Below the pieces are notes generated by a model, which did not search any database, had not been told where the DNA came from, and was given only the letters and a program-made list of their open reading frames with translations. From NCBI GenBank assembly GCA_905478185.1, contig CAJQHO010000049.1:1-47906 (forward strand): a DNA stretch of 47,906 nucleotides. Reading direction: 5' to 3'. How positions within the stretch are numbered: the first letter of the stretch is position 1; every line of letters starts with the position of its first letter. The position numbers and the translations under genes are program-made. Of this stretch, positions 20,893 to 29,351 are shown piece after piece. The stretch comes from an uncultured Flavobacteriales bacterium (GTDB lineage: Bacteria > Bacteroidota > Bacteroidia > Flavobacteriales > BACL11).

Positions 20893-22077
20893 CTAAAGTA
20901 ATTTAGTAATCTGTCCAGCTCCAACAGTTCTACCACCCTCACGGATAGCAAACCTTAAACCTTCATTCATTGCAACACCAGCAATTAACTCAACAGTAAT
21001 AGTTAAGTTATCTCCAGGCATAACCATATCAGTTCCTTTAGGTAAGAAAATCTCACCTGTTACATCTGTAGTTCTGATATAGAATTGTGGTCTATATTTG
21101 TTATGGAAAGGAGTATGTCTACCACCTTCTTCTTTCTTCAAGATATAAACCTCAGCTTCAAACTTAGCGTGTGGAGCTACAGATCCTGGCTTACAAATAA
21201 CCATTCCTCTTTTGATATCAGATTTCTCAATACCTCTTAATAAGATACCAACATTATCACCAGCCTCACCTCTATCTAAGATTTTTCTAAACATCTCAAC
21301 ACCAGTAACTGTAGAGCTTAATTTCTCAGCTCCCATTCCAATAATATCTACAGAATCACCAGTATTTGCAACACCAGTCTCAATTCTACCAGTAGCAACA
21401 GTCCCTCTACCTGTAATTGTAAATACATCTTCAATAGGCATTAAAAACGGTTTAGCATTATCTCTAACAGGCTCAGGTATCCAAGCATCAACAGCAGCCA
21501 TTAATTCAATAATTTTAGGAGACCACTCAGCATCACCATTCAATGCACCTAAAGCAGATCCAGTAATTACAGGAGTATTATCACCATCATAATCATAAAA
21601 TGATAATAATTCTCTAACTTCCATATCAACTAATTCCATTAATTCTTCATCATCAACCATATCAGCTTTGTTTAAGAATACTACAATTGCAGGTACACCT
21701 ACTTGTCTAGCTAATAAGATATGCTCTCTAGTTTGAGGCATAGGACCGTCAGTTGCAGCACATACTAAAATTGCACCATCCATCTGTGCAGCTCCAGTTA
21801 CCATGTTTTTAACGTAATCCGCGTGACCAGGACAATCTACGTGAGCGTAATGTCTGTTCTCAGTTTCATATTCAACATGAGATGTGTTAATTGTAATCCC
21901 TCTTTCTTTTTCTTCTGGAGCATTATCAATTGTATCAAATGCAGCGAATTCACCACCGCCCGCTTCTGCCAATACCTTAGTAATTGCAGCAGTCAAAGTA
22001 GTTTTTCCATGGTCAACATGACCAATTGTACCAATGTTCAAGTGTGGCTTGGTACGTTTAAAATTTTCTTTTGCCAT
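20893..22077 (-). CDS. tuf: Elongation factor Tu
   Basis: GTPase that delivers aminoacyl-tRNA to the ribosome A site. The 394-residue protein carries the P-loop [10 protein letters not shown] (18-27), switch [36 protein letters not shown], and beta-barrel domains 2 and 3, ending AGQITKLL. It sits between the Thr-Tyr-Gly tRNA cluster and tRNA-Trp, an old bacterial arrangement also known from the tufB locus of E. coli. No second tuf copy is in this window. Confidence 0.98.
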   Translation of the reverse strand: MAKENFKRTKPHLNIGTIGHVDHGKTTLTAAITKVLAEAGGGEFAAFDTIDNAPEEKERGITINTSHVEYETENRHYAHVDCPGHADYVKNMVTGAAQMDGAILVCAATDGPMPQTREHILLARQVGVPAIVVFLNKADMVDDEELMELVDMEVRELLSFYDYDGDNTPVITGSALGALNGDAEWSPKIIELMAAVDAWIPEPVRDNAKPFLMPIEDVFTITGRGTVATGRIETGVANTGDSVDIIGMGAEKLSSTVTGVEMFRKILDRGEAGDNVGILLRGIEKSDIKRGMVICKPGSVAPHAKFEAEVYILKKEEGGRHTPFHNKYRPQFYIRTTDVTGEIFLPKGTDMVMPGDNLTITVELIAGVAMNEGLRFAIREGGRTVGAGQITKLL

Positions 22078-22160
22078 TTTTTGTTAATTTTAGTTATTAT
22101 TAATTTAGTTAAAATTCAAAACACAAAACTCATCTAAATAAAAATTATCTAGAAAAGTTG

Positions 22161-22233
22161 AGCGAGAGACCGGGCTCGAACCGGCGACCCTCAGCTTGGA
22201 AGGCTGACGCTCTACCAACTGAGCTACTCTCGC
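22161..22233 (-). tRNA. glyT: tRNA-Gly (TCC)
   Basis: Acceptor stem GCGAGAG/CTCTCGC, D arm AGCTCAGTTGGTAGAGC, anticodon stem TCAGC/GCTGA with loop CTTCCAA (anticodon TCC), T arm GCCGGTTCGAGCCCGGT and discriminator T. The 73-nt gene lies in the Thr-Tyr-Gly cluster before tuf. CCA is not encoded. Confidence 0.96.
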
Positions 22234-22252
22234 AATTTCATTAATTGTTTTG

Positions 22253-22334
22253 TGGGGGGAACAGGATTCGAACCTGTGAAGGCTGAGCCAGCAGATTTAC
22301 AGTCTGCCCTCGTTGACCGCTTGAGTATCCCCCC
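22253..22334 (-). tRNA. tyrT: tRNA-Tyr (GTA)
   Basis: An 82-nt class II tRNA with acceptor GGGGGGA/TCCCCCC, anticodon stem GCAGA/TCTGC with loop CTGTAAA (anticodon GTA), a long variable arm (TGGCTCAGCCTTC) and T arm ACAGGTTCGAATCCTGT. The discriminator is A. CCA is not encoded. Confidence 0.96.
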
Positions 22335-22342
22335 TTAAAAAG

Positions 22343-22416
22343 AGCCGATAGAGGGACTCGAACCCACGACCTGCTGATTACAAATCAGCTGCTCTAGCCA
22401 GCTGAGCTATATCGGC
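22343..22416 (-). tRNA. thrT: tRNA-Thr (TGT)
   Basis: A 74-nt cloverleaf with acceptor GCCGATA/TATCGGC, D arm AGCTCAGCTGGCTAGAGC, anticodon stem GCTGA/TCAGC with loop TTTGTAA (anticodon TGT), T arm GTGGGTTCGAGTCCCTC and discriminator T. It is the first gene of the tRNA-tuf-rpoC transcript. Confidence 0.96.
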
Positions 22417-22461
22417 TTATATTAATGTATATTTAAAAGAACTGTTCCTTAAAATGGGCTG

Positions 22462-22491
22462 CAAATTTATTAAAGTTTTTAATACAGACAA
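22462..22491 (-). promoter_or_regulatory. Predicted promoter of the tRNA-tuf-secE-rpl-rpoBC operon
   Basis: On the minus strand, TTG (22491-22489), a 19-nt spacer and TAAATTTG (22469-22462) followed by CAGCCC. Spacing and sequence match the Bacteroidota sigma-A consensus. It lies about 45 nt before tRNA-Thr. Confidence 0.75.
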
Positions 22492-22541
22492 TTAAAAAGA
22501 ATACTTTTTTTAAAATTAATTTCAGGAAGATATTTTGAATA

Positions 22542-22829
22542 CTATTTATCCTTGTGTTTAAGGATTTGTTTTCTGAGTGCATGAGAAACTAAATCAGCAG
22601 ATTCTTCAAATGAATTAGACTGTTTTTTAGCAAAAAATTCACCATCAGCAGATTGAAGTTTTATTTCCACAATTTTATTGTCATGAGACTCTGGTTTATC
22701 TACTTTCAAATAAACATCAGCAGAAATAATGGAATCATCAATAGAAATTAACTTCTCTACCTTCTTGTTTATAAAACCTTTTAACTGCTGATCAGCAGCA
22801 AAATGGATAGCTTGGATTTGAATATTCAT
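22542..22829 (-). CDS. hpf: Ribosome hibernation-promoting factor (short form)
   Basis: HPF/RaiA-family protein of 95 residues that binds the small-subunit decoding region and silences ribosomes in slow growth. The family pattern is MNIQIQAIHFAADQQLKGFINKKVEKL, then ISADVYLKVDKPE, then KIVEIKLQSADGEFFAKKQSNSFEESADLVSHALRKQI. It lacks the long-form dimerisation domain. It starts 12 nt after xerC and probably shares its transcript. It sits just upstream of the promoter of the translation operon. Confidence 0.92.
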   Translation of the reverse strand: MNIQIQAIHFAADQQLKGFINKKVEKLISIDDSIISADVYLKVDKPESHDNKIVEIKLQSADGEFFAKKQSNSFEESADLVSHALRKQILKHKDK

Positions 22830-22841
22830 AATAAAATTATT

Positions 22842-23711
22842 TTACGCTCTTGGATGAGCTTGTTTATAAACTGTTTTTAATTTTTCAATCGTGTTGTGCG
22901 TATAAACCTGTGTTGCACTTAAATTAGCATGACCCAATAACTCTTTAATAGCATTAATATCTGCACCATTATTTAGCATATGAGTTGCAAATGTATGCCT
23001 TAAAATATGCGGGCTTTTTTTATTCACACTACTAATCTTGCCTATATACTTCTTAACAACTCGATACACCAGTTTAGTATACACTTTGGTCCCGCCTAAA
23101 TTAGTAAAAAGATAATTATTAAGATTGTGTTTTTTCACAAAAGTTTGAAGCTCATTTACTATATTGATTGACAAAGGTATAAGACGTTCTTTATTTCGTT
23201 TTCCTAAAACTTTAATCAAGCTATTACTAAAATTAATATCAAAAATCTTAATATTTATCAACTCTGAAAGTCGAATCCCTGTCACATAAAACAATTCTAT
23301 AATTAATTTATCACGCTCACCAATGAAACCCTCATCAAACTCCACTTCATTTAATAAGTTCTCGATTTGATTTTCTTCAATAAATACTGGCAATCTCTTT
23401 TTCGATTTGGGAGCAACAATTTTTAACATTGGACTTTCTGATATAACATTCTCCCTAATTAGAAATTTAAAATAAGTTTTTAGGGTAGATATTTTACGAT
23501 TAACCGATCTTGGAGTCACACCTTTTTCAAGCAAGGAAGCAATCCAACTTCTCACAATTTGAAAACTAATTCCAGAAACTTCATTAGAAATTTGATATTC
23601 CTCAGAAAGAAATATTGAAAATTGATCTAAATCTGTTGAGTAAGAAGTAATTGTATGCTCAGAGAATCTTTTCTCAGCAGAGAGATATTTTATAAATTTA
23701 TTTTTGAGCAT
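22842..23711 (-). CDS. xerC: Tyrosine recombinase XerC-like
   Basis: Site-specific recombinase that resolves chromosome dimers at dif, probably with a XerD partner. The 289-residue protein has the N-terminal SAM-like domain (1-90) and the catalytic domain with Arg147 (TGIRLSEL), Lys near 171, His235 and Arg238 (HILRHTFATHM), His261 (LLGHANLSATQ) and Tyr270. All catalytic residues are present. It lies in the rpsU-xerC-hpf arrangement typical of Bacteroidota, so it is a housekeeping gene and not a phage integrase. Its ATG directly follows the U-tract of the rpsU terminator. No dif site was recognised here. Confidence 0.92.
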   Translation of the reverse strand: MLKNKFIKYLSAEKRFSEHTITSYSTDLDQFSIFLSEEYQISNEVSGISFQIVRSWIASLLEKGVTPRSVNRKISTLKTYFKFLIRENVISESPMLKIVAPKSKKRLPVFIEENQIENLLNEVEFDEGFIGERDKLIIELFYVTGIRLSELINIKIFDINFSNSLIKVLGKRNKERLIPLSINIVNELQTFVKKHNLNNYLFTNLGGTKVYTKLVYRVVKKYIGKISSVNKKSPHILRHTFATHMLNNGADINAIKELLGHANLSATQVYTHNTIEKLKTVYKQAHPRA

Positions 23712-23755
23712 AAAAAAACCTTTAAACTTGTAACGAAATTACAAATAAAAAGGTT
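23712..23755 (-). terminator. rpsU terminator abutting the xerC start
   Basis: Two-part hairpin: outer stem AACCTTT/AAAGGTT (on the minus strand AACCTTT...AAAGGTT) and inner stem TTGTAA/TTACAA, followed on the minus strand by TTTTTTT. The next three bases are the xerC ATG. Either it ends the rpsU message, or partial read-through feeds xerC-hpf. Confidence 0.75.
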
Positions 23756-23779
23756 CTATAATAATTAAAAAAATATTTT

Positions 23780-23971
23780 TTATTCCATATCTCTTAAAAG
23801 AGCTTCAGAATAAACAGCTTTTTGCTTTTTTACACGCAATCTTTCTGAAGGCTTGATGTATTGCTTTCTTGCTCTTAATTGTTTTAAAGTTCCTGTTTTT
23901 AAGAATTTTCTTTTAAAACGTTTAAGTGCTCTATCGATATTCTCTCCGTCTTTTACTGGTATTACTAACAT
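23780..23971 (-). CDS. rpsU: 30S ribosomal protein S21
   Basis: Small basic protein of the 30S subunit that helps initiation near the anti-Shine-Dalgarno end of 16S rRNA. The sequence MLVIPVKDGENIDRALKRFKRKFLKTGTLKQLRARKQYIKPSE is typical of flavobacterial S21. I use the second Met (63 residues), because family members begin ML(I/V)IP; the ORF-track start at 23977 adds only MN and cannot be excluded. It has its own strong promoter, about 22 nt upstream, and its own terminator. Confidence 0.92.
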   Translation of the reverse strand: MLVIPVKDGENIDRALKRFKRKFLKTGTLKQLRARKQYIKPSERLRVKKQKAVYSEALLRDME

Positions 23972-23993
23972 ATTCATTTTTAAATTTGGGCTG

Positions 23994-24024
23994 CAAAAAT
24001 ATAAATATCTTTACAACTAACAAA
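23994..24024 (-). promoter_or_regulatory. Predicted rpsU promoter
   Basis: On the minus strand TTTG (24024-24021), a 19-nt spacer and TATTTTTG (24001-23994) followed by CAGCCC. This is a full match to the Bacteroidota consensus TTTG-N19-TAnnTTTG, the best promoter in the window. Confidence 0.8.
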
Positions 24025-24026
24025 CA

Positions 24027-25166
24027 TTATCCTATAATTTGTTTTGAAATAACTAACTTTTGTATTTCTGAAGTTCCCTCACCAATAGTACACAACTTTG
24101 AATCACGGTAAAAACGCTCTACTGGGAAATCCTTAGTATAACCATAACCACCCAGAACTTGAACTGCATCATTTGCCACTTTCACTGCAACCTCAGATGA
24201 ATAATACTTTGCCATTGCCCCTTCTAAAGTCATTCTTTCTCCTCTATTCTTTTTATCAGCAGCATTGTAAATCAATAGTTCTGAAGCCTCAATTTCAGTT
24301 ACCATATCAGCTAATTTAAAAGCAATAGCTTGAAACTGTGCAATTGGTTTGCCAAACTGCTCACGCTCTTTTGCATATTGTTTAGCAGCATAATACGCTC
24401 CTTTTGCAATTCCTAATCCTAAGGCTGCAATAGAAATTCTACCACCATCCAACACCTTCATTGCTTGAATAAAACCATCACCTACTTCTCCTAATATATT
24501 ATCCTCCGGAACACGACAGTTATCAAAAACAAGTTCAGCCGTTTCAGAAGCTCGCATTCCTAACTTATCTTCCTTTTTTCCTGAAGAAAAACCAGGCGTT
24601 CCTTTCTCTACAACAAAAGCAGTCATTCCATGAGAATCCCCTTTTTCACCAGTACGAACAATAACTACTGCTACATCTCCTGAAATAGCGTGAGTAATGA
24701 AATTCTTTGCCCCATTAATCACCCACTCATCACCATCCTTTACTGCTGTAGTTGACATCCCACCTGCATCAGAACCTGTATTATGCTCTGTCAATCCCCA
24801 AGCACCAATCCACTGGGCAGTTGCTAATTTTGGTAACCATCTTTTCTTTTGATCCTTATTGGAAAATTGTAAAACATGACCCGTACATAAAGAATTATGT
24901 GCCGCCATAGAAAGCCCAATAGAAGGATCTAAAATTGAAAGCTGTTCAATAGCCGTTACATATTCAGTATATGAAAAACCTGAACCACCATATTCAGTAG
25001 GCACTAAAACTCCCATCAAGCCCAATTCCCCTAACTTTTTAAAAACATCAACTGGAAAAGTTTGATTATCATCCCACTCACGAACAAAAGGAGTAATATT
25101 TTCTTTTCCAAACTGCTGAATCATATCAGCAATCATTTTTTGATTTTCGTTAATTGTAAAATCCAT
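24027..25166 (-). CDS. Acyl-CoA dehydrogenase
   Basis: FAD enzyme that introduces the 2,3-double bond in acyl-CoA, in fatty-acid or branched-chain amino-acid breakdown. The 379 residues show the signatures GAWGLTEHNTGSDAGG (FAD/substrate loop) and QVLGGYGYTKDFPVERFYRDSKLCTIGEGTSEIQ, where Glu363 is at the catalytic base position of short-chain and related dehydrogenases. Length and pattern fit the short/branched-chain group, but the chain-length preference cannot be read safely. The ATG follows the apt stop with no gap (TAAATG). Last gene of a long packed run. Confidence 0.93.
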   Translation of the reverse strand: MDFTINENQKMIADMIQQFGKENITPFVREWDDNQTFPVDVFKKLGELGLMGVLVPTEYGGSGFSYTEYVTAIEQLSILDPSIGLSMAAHNSLCTGHVLQFSNKDQKKRWLPKLATAQWIGAWGLTEHNTGSDAGGMSTTAVKDGDEWVINGAKNFITHAISGDVAVVIVRTGEKGDSHGMTAFVVEKGTPGFSSGKKEDKLGMRASETAELVFDNCRVPEDNILGEVGDGFIQAMKVLDGGRISIAALGLGIAKGAYYAAKQYAKEREQFGKPIAQFQAIAFKLADMVTEIEASELLIYNAADKKNRGERMTLEGAMAKYYSSEVAVKVANDAVQVLGGYGYTKDFPVERFYRDSKLCTIGEGTSEIQKLVISKQIIG

Positions 25167-25694
25167 TTAATATCTTTTTAAACTTATTATTTCTGTGGAA
25201 TATTTTGCTAGTTTTTCATTTCCTTTTAGGAAATCTAAACTAATTACAAAAGCAAAACCAGCAACTTTTGCTCCTAACTGTTGTATTAATTCTGATGCAG
25301 CACAAGCCGTACCTCCAGTAGCCAATAAATCATCATGCACCAATACATTCCATCCTTTTTGAATATCTGATTTATGCACTTCTACTTCTGCAGAACCATA
25401 CTCCAAATCATATTTATATTTTAAAGTTTCTCCAGGTAATTTCCCTGCTTTTCGTATCGGGATAAAAGGAATTCCCATTTTATTAGCCAACAAAAAAGCG
25501 AATAAGAACCCTCTACTTTCCACACCAACAATTGCATCAATTTTTAGATGCGATAATTCAGCAATAAAAGCATCAACAATATCTGAAGACAATTCAGGAT
25601 TTAACAATAAAGTAGTAATATCCTTAAAGTTAATTCCTGCTTTTGGAAAGTTAGGCACTTCCCTAATTGCTGCATCTAATTTTTCGCTAATCAT
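25167..25694 (-). CDS. apt: Adenine phosphoribosyltransferase
   Basis: Purine salvage enzyme: adenine + PRPP to AMP + PPi, in the cytoplasm. The 175-residue protein has FPKAGINFKDITTLL near the start, IVGVESRGFLFAFLLA, and the PRPP-binding motif VLVHDDLLATGGTA. Its first 8 nt (ATGATTAG) overlap the end of the upstream helix-hairpin-helix gene. The acyl-CoA dehydrogenase follows directly. Confidence 0.96.
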   Translation of the reverse strand: MISEKLDAAIREVPNFPKAGINFKDITTLLLNPELSSDIVDAFIAELSHLKIDAIVGVESRGFLFAFLLANKMGIPFIPIRKAGKLPGETLKYKYDLEYGSAEVEVHKSDIQKGWNVLVHDDLLATGGTACAASELIQQLGAKVAGFAFVISLDFLKGNEKLAKYSTEIISLKRY

Positions 25695-26541
25695 GTATTT
25701 TTAAATAGGATGCAATTTTACGAAATAATTCAGGGCTAATCGGTTTGATTTTACGAATATCTTTTACTTGCTTAAAATCGCCATGTTGCTTACGGTAATT
25801 CAAAATCATTTTTGCTTGTTTGTAATTTAAGTACGGATGAAGTTTTAATTGTTCCAACTCAATTGTATTTACATTAACCTGCCTTATATGTAATGTTTCA
25901 ATGGAAGTTTGTTGTTTCAACTTTTGAATTTCCAAATTTTCTAAACCCCAAATTTCAGTAAGTTGATCATAATTTCTAAACCCTCCTAATTCCTTTCTGT
26001 ACTTTAAAATTTGTTTAGCATAAAATGGACCCACTCCATTTATTGATATGAGCTGTAAACTATCTGCTTGATTCAGTTCAACTATTTGGTTTGTCTTTTT
26101 TGTTTTATTGATGGGGGTTTCTGTTTTTTTAATTTCAGGAATTGAAATGTATTTTTCAACCTTCTCATAAAATTCATCAGTAATTGCAAAGCAATGTTTT
26201 AAATCTGTTTTAGTTTTGAAAATAGCTCCACTTTTTTGAAAATTCCTGAGTACACTTAATTTAGTTGATGGTAAACCTAAAACCAACCAACCTTTATCAG
26301 CCAAAGTATTTGGGTTAAAATAAAATAGTGAGTCTTTTTGTTTTTCTATAGTAGGTTCTTGCTCATATTCTAGCTCAGCAAGTGCTTTTTCAAAACTTGA
26401 AAAATCAGTTCTACTTTCTTGTTTTAATAAATGTGAAAACTGATAAAATAAAATAAGCAACAGTAATAGACAAGAAAGGAGCAAAATACCATTTCGCTCC
26501 TTCTTATTAAACTGAAAATAATCTTTTATCTTCCCAATCAC
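25687..26541 (-). CDS. ComEA-like helix-hairpin-helix protein, membrane-anchored
   Basis: A 284-residue protein with a cytoplasmic N-terminus (IGKIKDYFQFNKKERNG), one transmembrane helix (about 18-36) and three helix-hairpin-helix units. These are around 76-130, 153-200 (LNQADSLQLISINGVGPFYAKQILKYRKELGGF) and 218-275. Such domains bind DNA non-specifically; the family resembles ComEA, a DNA-uptake receptor, but the role in flavobacteria is unproven. The start codon is GTG and overlaps the AGCS stop by one base (TAGTG). No other Met lies near the start, and the KERNGILLL segment is typical of family N-termini, so GTG is preferred. Confidence 0.85.
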   Translation of the reverse strand: MIGKIKDYFQFNKKERNGILLLSCLLLLLILFYQFSHLLKQESRTDFSSFEKALAELEYEQEPTIEKQKDSLFYFNPNTLADKGWLVLGLPSTKLSVLRNFQKSGAIFKTKTDLKHCFAITDEFYEKVEKYISIPEIKKTETPINKTKKTNQIVELNQADSLQLISINGVGPFYAKQILKYRKELGGFRNYDQLTEIWGLENLEIQKLKQQTSIETLHIRQVNVNTIELEQLKLHPYLNYKQAKMILNYRKQHGDFKQVKDIRKIKPISPELFRKIASYLKIHD

Positions 26542-28049
26542 TATTTAAATTTCTTAATAACACCACTCTTAAGTCTACTATAATAATCATCTAAATCAAC
26601 TCTAACCTCTTTAGATAAAATAAGTAAACCAATAATATTTGGAAAAGCCATTGCTAGAATCATCATGTCAGAAAAATCAAGTACTGCTCCTAATTTTACG
26701 GAAGAACCTATCACAATAAAAATAAGGAATAATAACTTATATGAATATTCAGATACCTTACTTTTTCCAAATAAGAATGTCCATGATTTAAGTCCATAAT
26801 ACGACCAAGAGATCATAGTAGAGAAAGCAAATAAGAAAATAGCAACTACTAATAAATAAGGAAACCAAGAGAACACAGATCCAAAAGCTTGTGAAGTCAT
26901 TTGAGCACCTTCCACACCTTGCACATCATGAAAACCTGTAATAATAAGAACCAAAGCCGTCATAGTACAAATTACAACTGTATCTATAAACGGTTCTAGA
27001 AGTGCAACAATACCTTCTGAAACTGGCTCATTAGTTTTAGCCGCAGCATGTGCAATAGAAGCAGAACCTACTCCTGCCTCATTTGAAAAGGCTGCTCTTC
27101 TAAATCCTTGAATAAGCACTCCAATTATACCACCTAAGCCGGCTGCAGGAGAAAACGCACCCTTAAAAATCAGAAAAAAAACATTTCCAATTTCAGTAAT
27201 ATTTAATAAAATTATTATTAGTGCTGTACCAACATATAAAGCAGCCATAAATGGCACTATTTTTTCTGTAACATTAGCAATTGATTTTATACCCCCAATA
27301 ATAACTGTACCTACTAGTATAGCTAAAATTAAACCAAACATTGGACCATTACCAGCTAAGGCTGGAAACTGCCCCGCTATTTGTGCATAAGCCTGATTGG
27401 CCTGAAACATATTTCCACCTCCAAAAGAACCCCCAATACAAAGAATTGCAAATAAAACTGCTAAAACTTTACCAAAACCTGCCATGTTATATTTTGCCAA
27501 TCCATCACGCAAATAATACATTGGACCTCCTGATACTTCACCATTTTCATCCAGTTTACGGTATTTTACACCTAAGGTGCATTCTACAAATTTTGCTGAC
27601 ATACCAAGCAATCCGGCTACTATCATCCAGAAAGTTGCTCCAGGTCCTCCAATAGAAATTGCTATGGCTACCCCTGCTATATTTCCTAAACCAACAGTTG
27701 CTGAAAGGGCAGTTGTTAGCGCCTGAAAGTGAGACACCTCTCCTTTATCATTAGGGTCATCATAATCTCCTTTTACTAAACCTATAGCATGTTTGAAGCC
27801 TCTAAGATTAATAAATTTCATTCTGAAAGTAAAGTAAATAGCCCCAAAAACGAGCCATACTACTACTATAGGTACATCAGCACCAATATCAAAACCCATT
27901 GCTTTTATAGGATCCCAAAAGATAACAGGAAGTAAAAAGTTATCGACTATTGGTTTAAAAAACCCATCTATTGTTTCGCTTAATGTAGCTGCCTTTGATG
28001 AGATAAAAGAAACAATCATTATAATTAAAAGTGATATTTTTTTTGTCAT
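26541..28049 (-). CDS. Sodium:alanine (AGCS family) amino-acid symporter
   Basis: Inner-membrane carrier that imports alanine, glycine or related amino acids with Na+ (sometimes H+). The 502 residues hold an N-terminal hydrophobic segment and about ten more helices. The AGCS signatures [39 protein letters not shown] and [17 protein letters not shown] are all present. Na+ coupling fits a cell with a sodium-pumping Nqr. It lies about 24 nt after the RmlD-like gene and overlaps the next gene by one base. The plus-strand 104-residue ORF is a shadow. Confidence 0.94.
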   Translation of the reverse strand: MTKKISLLIIMIVSFISSKAATLSETIDGFFKPIVDNFLLPVIFWDPIKAMGFDIGADVPIVVVWLVFGAIYFTFRMKFINLRGFKHAIGLVKGDYDDPNDKGEVSHFQALTTALSATVGLGNIAGVAIAISIGGPGATFWMIVAGLLGMSAKFVECTLGVKYRKLDENGEVSGGPMYYLRDGLAKYNMAGFGKVLAVLFAILCIGGSFGGGNMFQANQAYAQIAGQFPALAGNGPMFGLILAILVGTVIIGGIKSIANVTEKIVPFMAALYVGTALIIILLNITEIGNVFFLIFKGAFSPAAGLGGIIGVLIQGFRRAAFSNEAGVGSASIAHAAAKTNEPVSEGIVALLEPFIDTVVICTMTALVLIITGFHDVQGVEGAQMTSQAFGSVFSWFPYLLVVAIFLFAFSTMISWSYYGLKSWTFLFGKSKVSEYSYKLLFLIFIVIGSSVKLGAVLDFSDMMILAMAFPNIIGLLILSKEVRVDLDDYYSRLKSGVIKKFK

Positions 28050-28073
28050 ATTATTTATTTAATGTTTTTGTGT

Positions 28074-28973
28074 TTAGTGTTTTAATTGCTGGTTTATTAT
28101 AGTTAGACACTCTTCAAAAGAATGTGGGTTATAGCCTAATTCTTTTCTGGATTTATCCAAAACAAAACCTGTTCTAGGAGGTCTTCCCGCTTTCTGTTTT
28201 AGTGTTGCTGTGCTTATTTTATTTAAATTATCTGTTGAGTTTCCATAGTGTTTTGCTATCCTTTCTACTATTTCATAAATACTCATAATATCTTTTCCTG
28301 AAGCATTAAAAATACCAAATGCTTTTTTCTTAGCTGCTAAAATACAAATATCTGCCAAGTCCTCCGCCAGAGTTGGTGCGCGGAATTGGTCATCAATAAT
28401 ATTAAGAGGTTCTCCTTTTGCTAAAGCTCCCTTTGCCCAAAGCACAATATTTCCTTTGCTTAAATTCTCCCCTACTCCAAACACAATAATGGTTCTAAGA
28501 ATCGTCCATTTTACGCTATGAGCTTGTAATAAATGTTCTGATTTTAGTTTAGAAAGTCCGTAATAAGAAAGCGGATTAGGTATGTCTTCCTCAGTATAAG
28601 GTCCATCCTCACCATCAAAAATAAAATCAGTTGAAATTTGAATTAAATGGGCGTCAATCTTAGTACAGGAATCCGCTAAATATTTTACTGTATCAACATT
28701 TAAAGCATCACAAGCCTGTTTTTCGTCCTCACACAAATCGACATTCGTCATAGCTGCCGTATTGATAACTACTTGTGGTTTTTCGCTTGCAATAAGCTTA
28801 GCGACTGCATCATTATTTGTAATATCTAAGTCAAAATAAGTATAGCCATTTTTCTCAGACACTCTATTCTTTCCTTTGGAGGTTGCAATCAGCTGAACTG
28901 AAGAATCTTGTCTTAGTTTGTGTAAGAGTTTCTGCCCGAGCAATCCATTACTGCCAGTTATTAAAATCTTCAT
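28074..28973 (-). CDS. RmlD-like SDR family reductase
   Basis: Extended short-chain dehydrogenase/reductase of the RmlD substrate-binding group, 299 residues. The NAD(P)-binding loop is TGSNGLLGQ (6-14); the catalytic pattern is ISTDFIFDG (113-121) with Tyr138-x3-Lys142 (YYGLSK). RmlD enzymes reduce dTDP-4-dehydrorhamnose, but no rmlABC genes are nearby, so the substrate is open. The ATG directly follows the PspC-like stop codon (TAAATG), so it is part of the same transcript as the small membrane proteins. Confidence 0.85.
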   Translation of the reverse strand: MKILITGSNGLLGQKLLHKLRQDSSVQLIATSKGKNRVSEKNGYTYFDLDITNNDAVAKLIASEKPQVVINTAAMTNVDLCEDEKQACDALNVDTVKYLADSCTKIDAHLIQISTDFIFDGEDGPYTEEDIPNPLSYYGLSKLKSEHLLQAHSVKWTILRTIIVFGVGENLSKGNIVLWAKGALAKGEPLNIIDDQFRAPTLAEDLADICILAAKKKAFGIFNASGKDIMSIYEIVERIAKHYGNSTDNLNKISTATLKQKAGRPPRTGFVLDKSRKELGYNPHSFEECLTIINQQLKH

Positions 28974-29138
28974 TTAATAGGAACTAGGTTTTACTAAATA
29001 AAGAATAAAATAAATAAAGATTGGTGAGCCAAGACTTAAAACAGCTGCAGCAACAAATAAAATTCTTAAGCCTCCAACATCAAGCCCAAATTTATCAGCA
29101 AGCCAAGCGCAAACGCCAAGGATTTTTCTTTCAGTCAT
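28974..29138 (-). CDS. Short PspC-domain membrane protein (not in ORF track)
   Basis: A 54-residue protein, MTERKILGVCAWLADKFGLD...LYLVKPSSY, which is essentially one PspC domain: the conserved RKILGVCAWLADKFGLDVGGLRILFV start and one hydrophobic hairpin or helix. PspC proteins are inner-membrane parts of envelope-stress responses in other bacteria. It is too short for the supplied ORF list but is well supported: an 8-nt start overlap (ATGACTGA) with the gene upstream and a zero gap to the gene downstream. Confidence 0.88.
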   Translation of the reverse strand: MTERKILGVCAWLADKFGLDVGGLRILFVAAAVLSLGSPIFIYFILYLVKPSSY

Positions 29139-29346
29139 TAGATTTATCAATTAATATATCAATCTTTTTAACAATAGTCTTTTCAAGTTCCATAATAGAA
29201 TCTTCAACTTTTAAAATCTGATGCTCTAATTCAATAATCTTATTTTGATTTTTCTTAGATTTCTGTATATCAATAATCAACCATGCAAAAGCAATAACTT
29301 CAATAAGTAAAAGTAATACGGTAAGTTGTATTTGTAAATTTTCCAT
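29131..29346 (-). CDS. Small membrane protein with coiled coil
   Basis: A 71-residue protein with one transmembrane helix (about 8-27, LTVLLLLIEVIAFAWLIIDI) and a charged helical tail (KIIELEHQILKVEDSIMELEKTIVKKIDILI) that looks like a short coiled coil. I do not recognise a family. It lies between two PspC-like genes, 5 nt after the first and overlapping the second by 8 nt. That suggests it works with them at the inner membrane, possibly as an oligomerising partner. No catalytic residues are visible. Confidence 0.7.
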   Translation of the reverse strand: MENLQIQLTVLLLLIEVIAFAWLIIDIQKSKKNQNKIIELEHQILKVEDSIMELEKTIVKKIDILIDKSND

Positions 29347-29351
29347 AATTA

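Noticed and set aside
22842-23711. Possible phage or integron integrase next to a tRNA cluster
   Set aside because: It is a standard XerC in the conserved rpsU-xerC-hpf context, with no attachment repeats or phage genes nearby.
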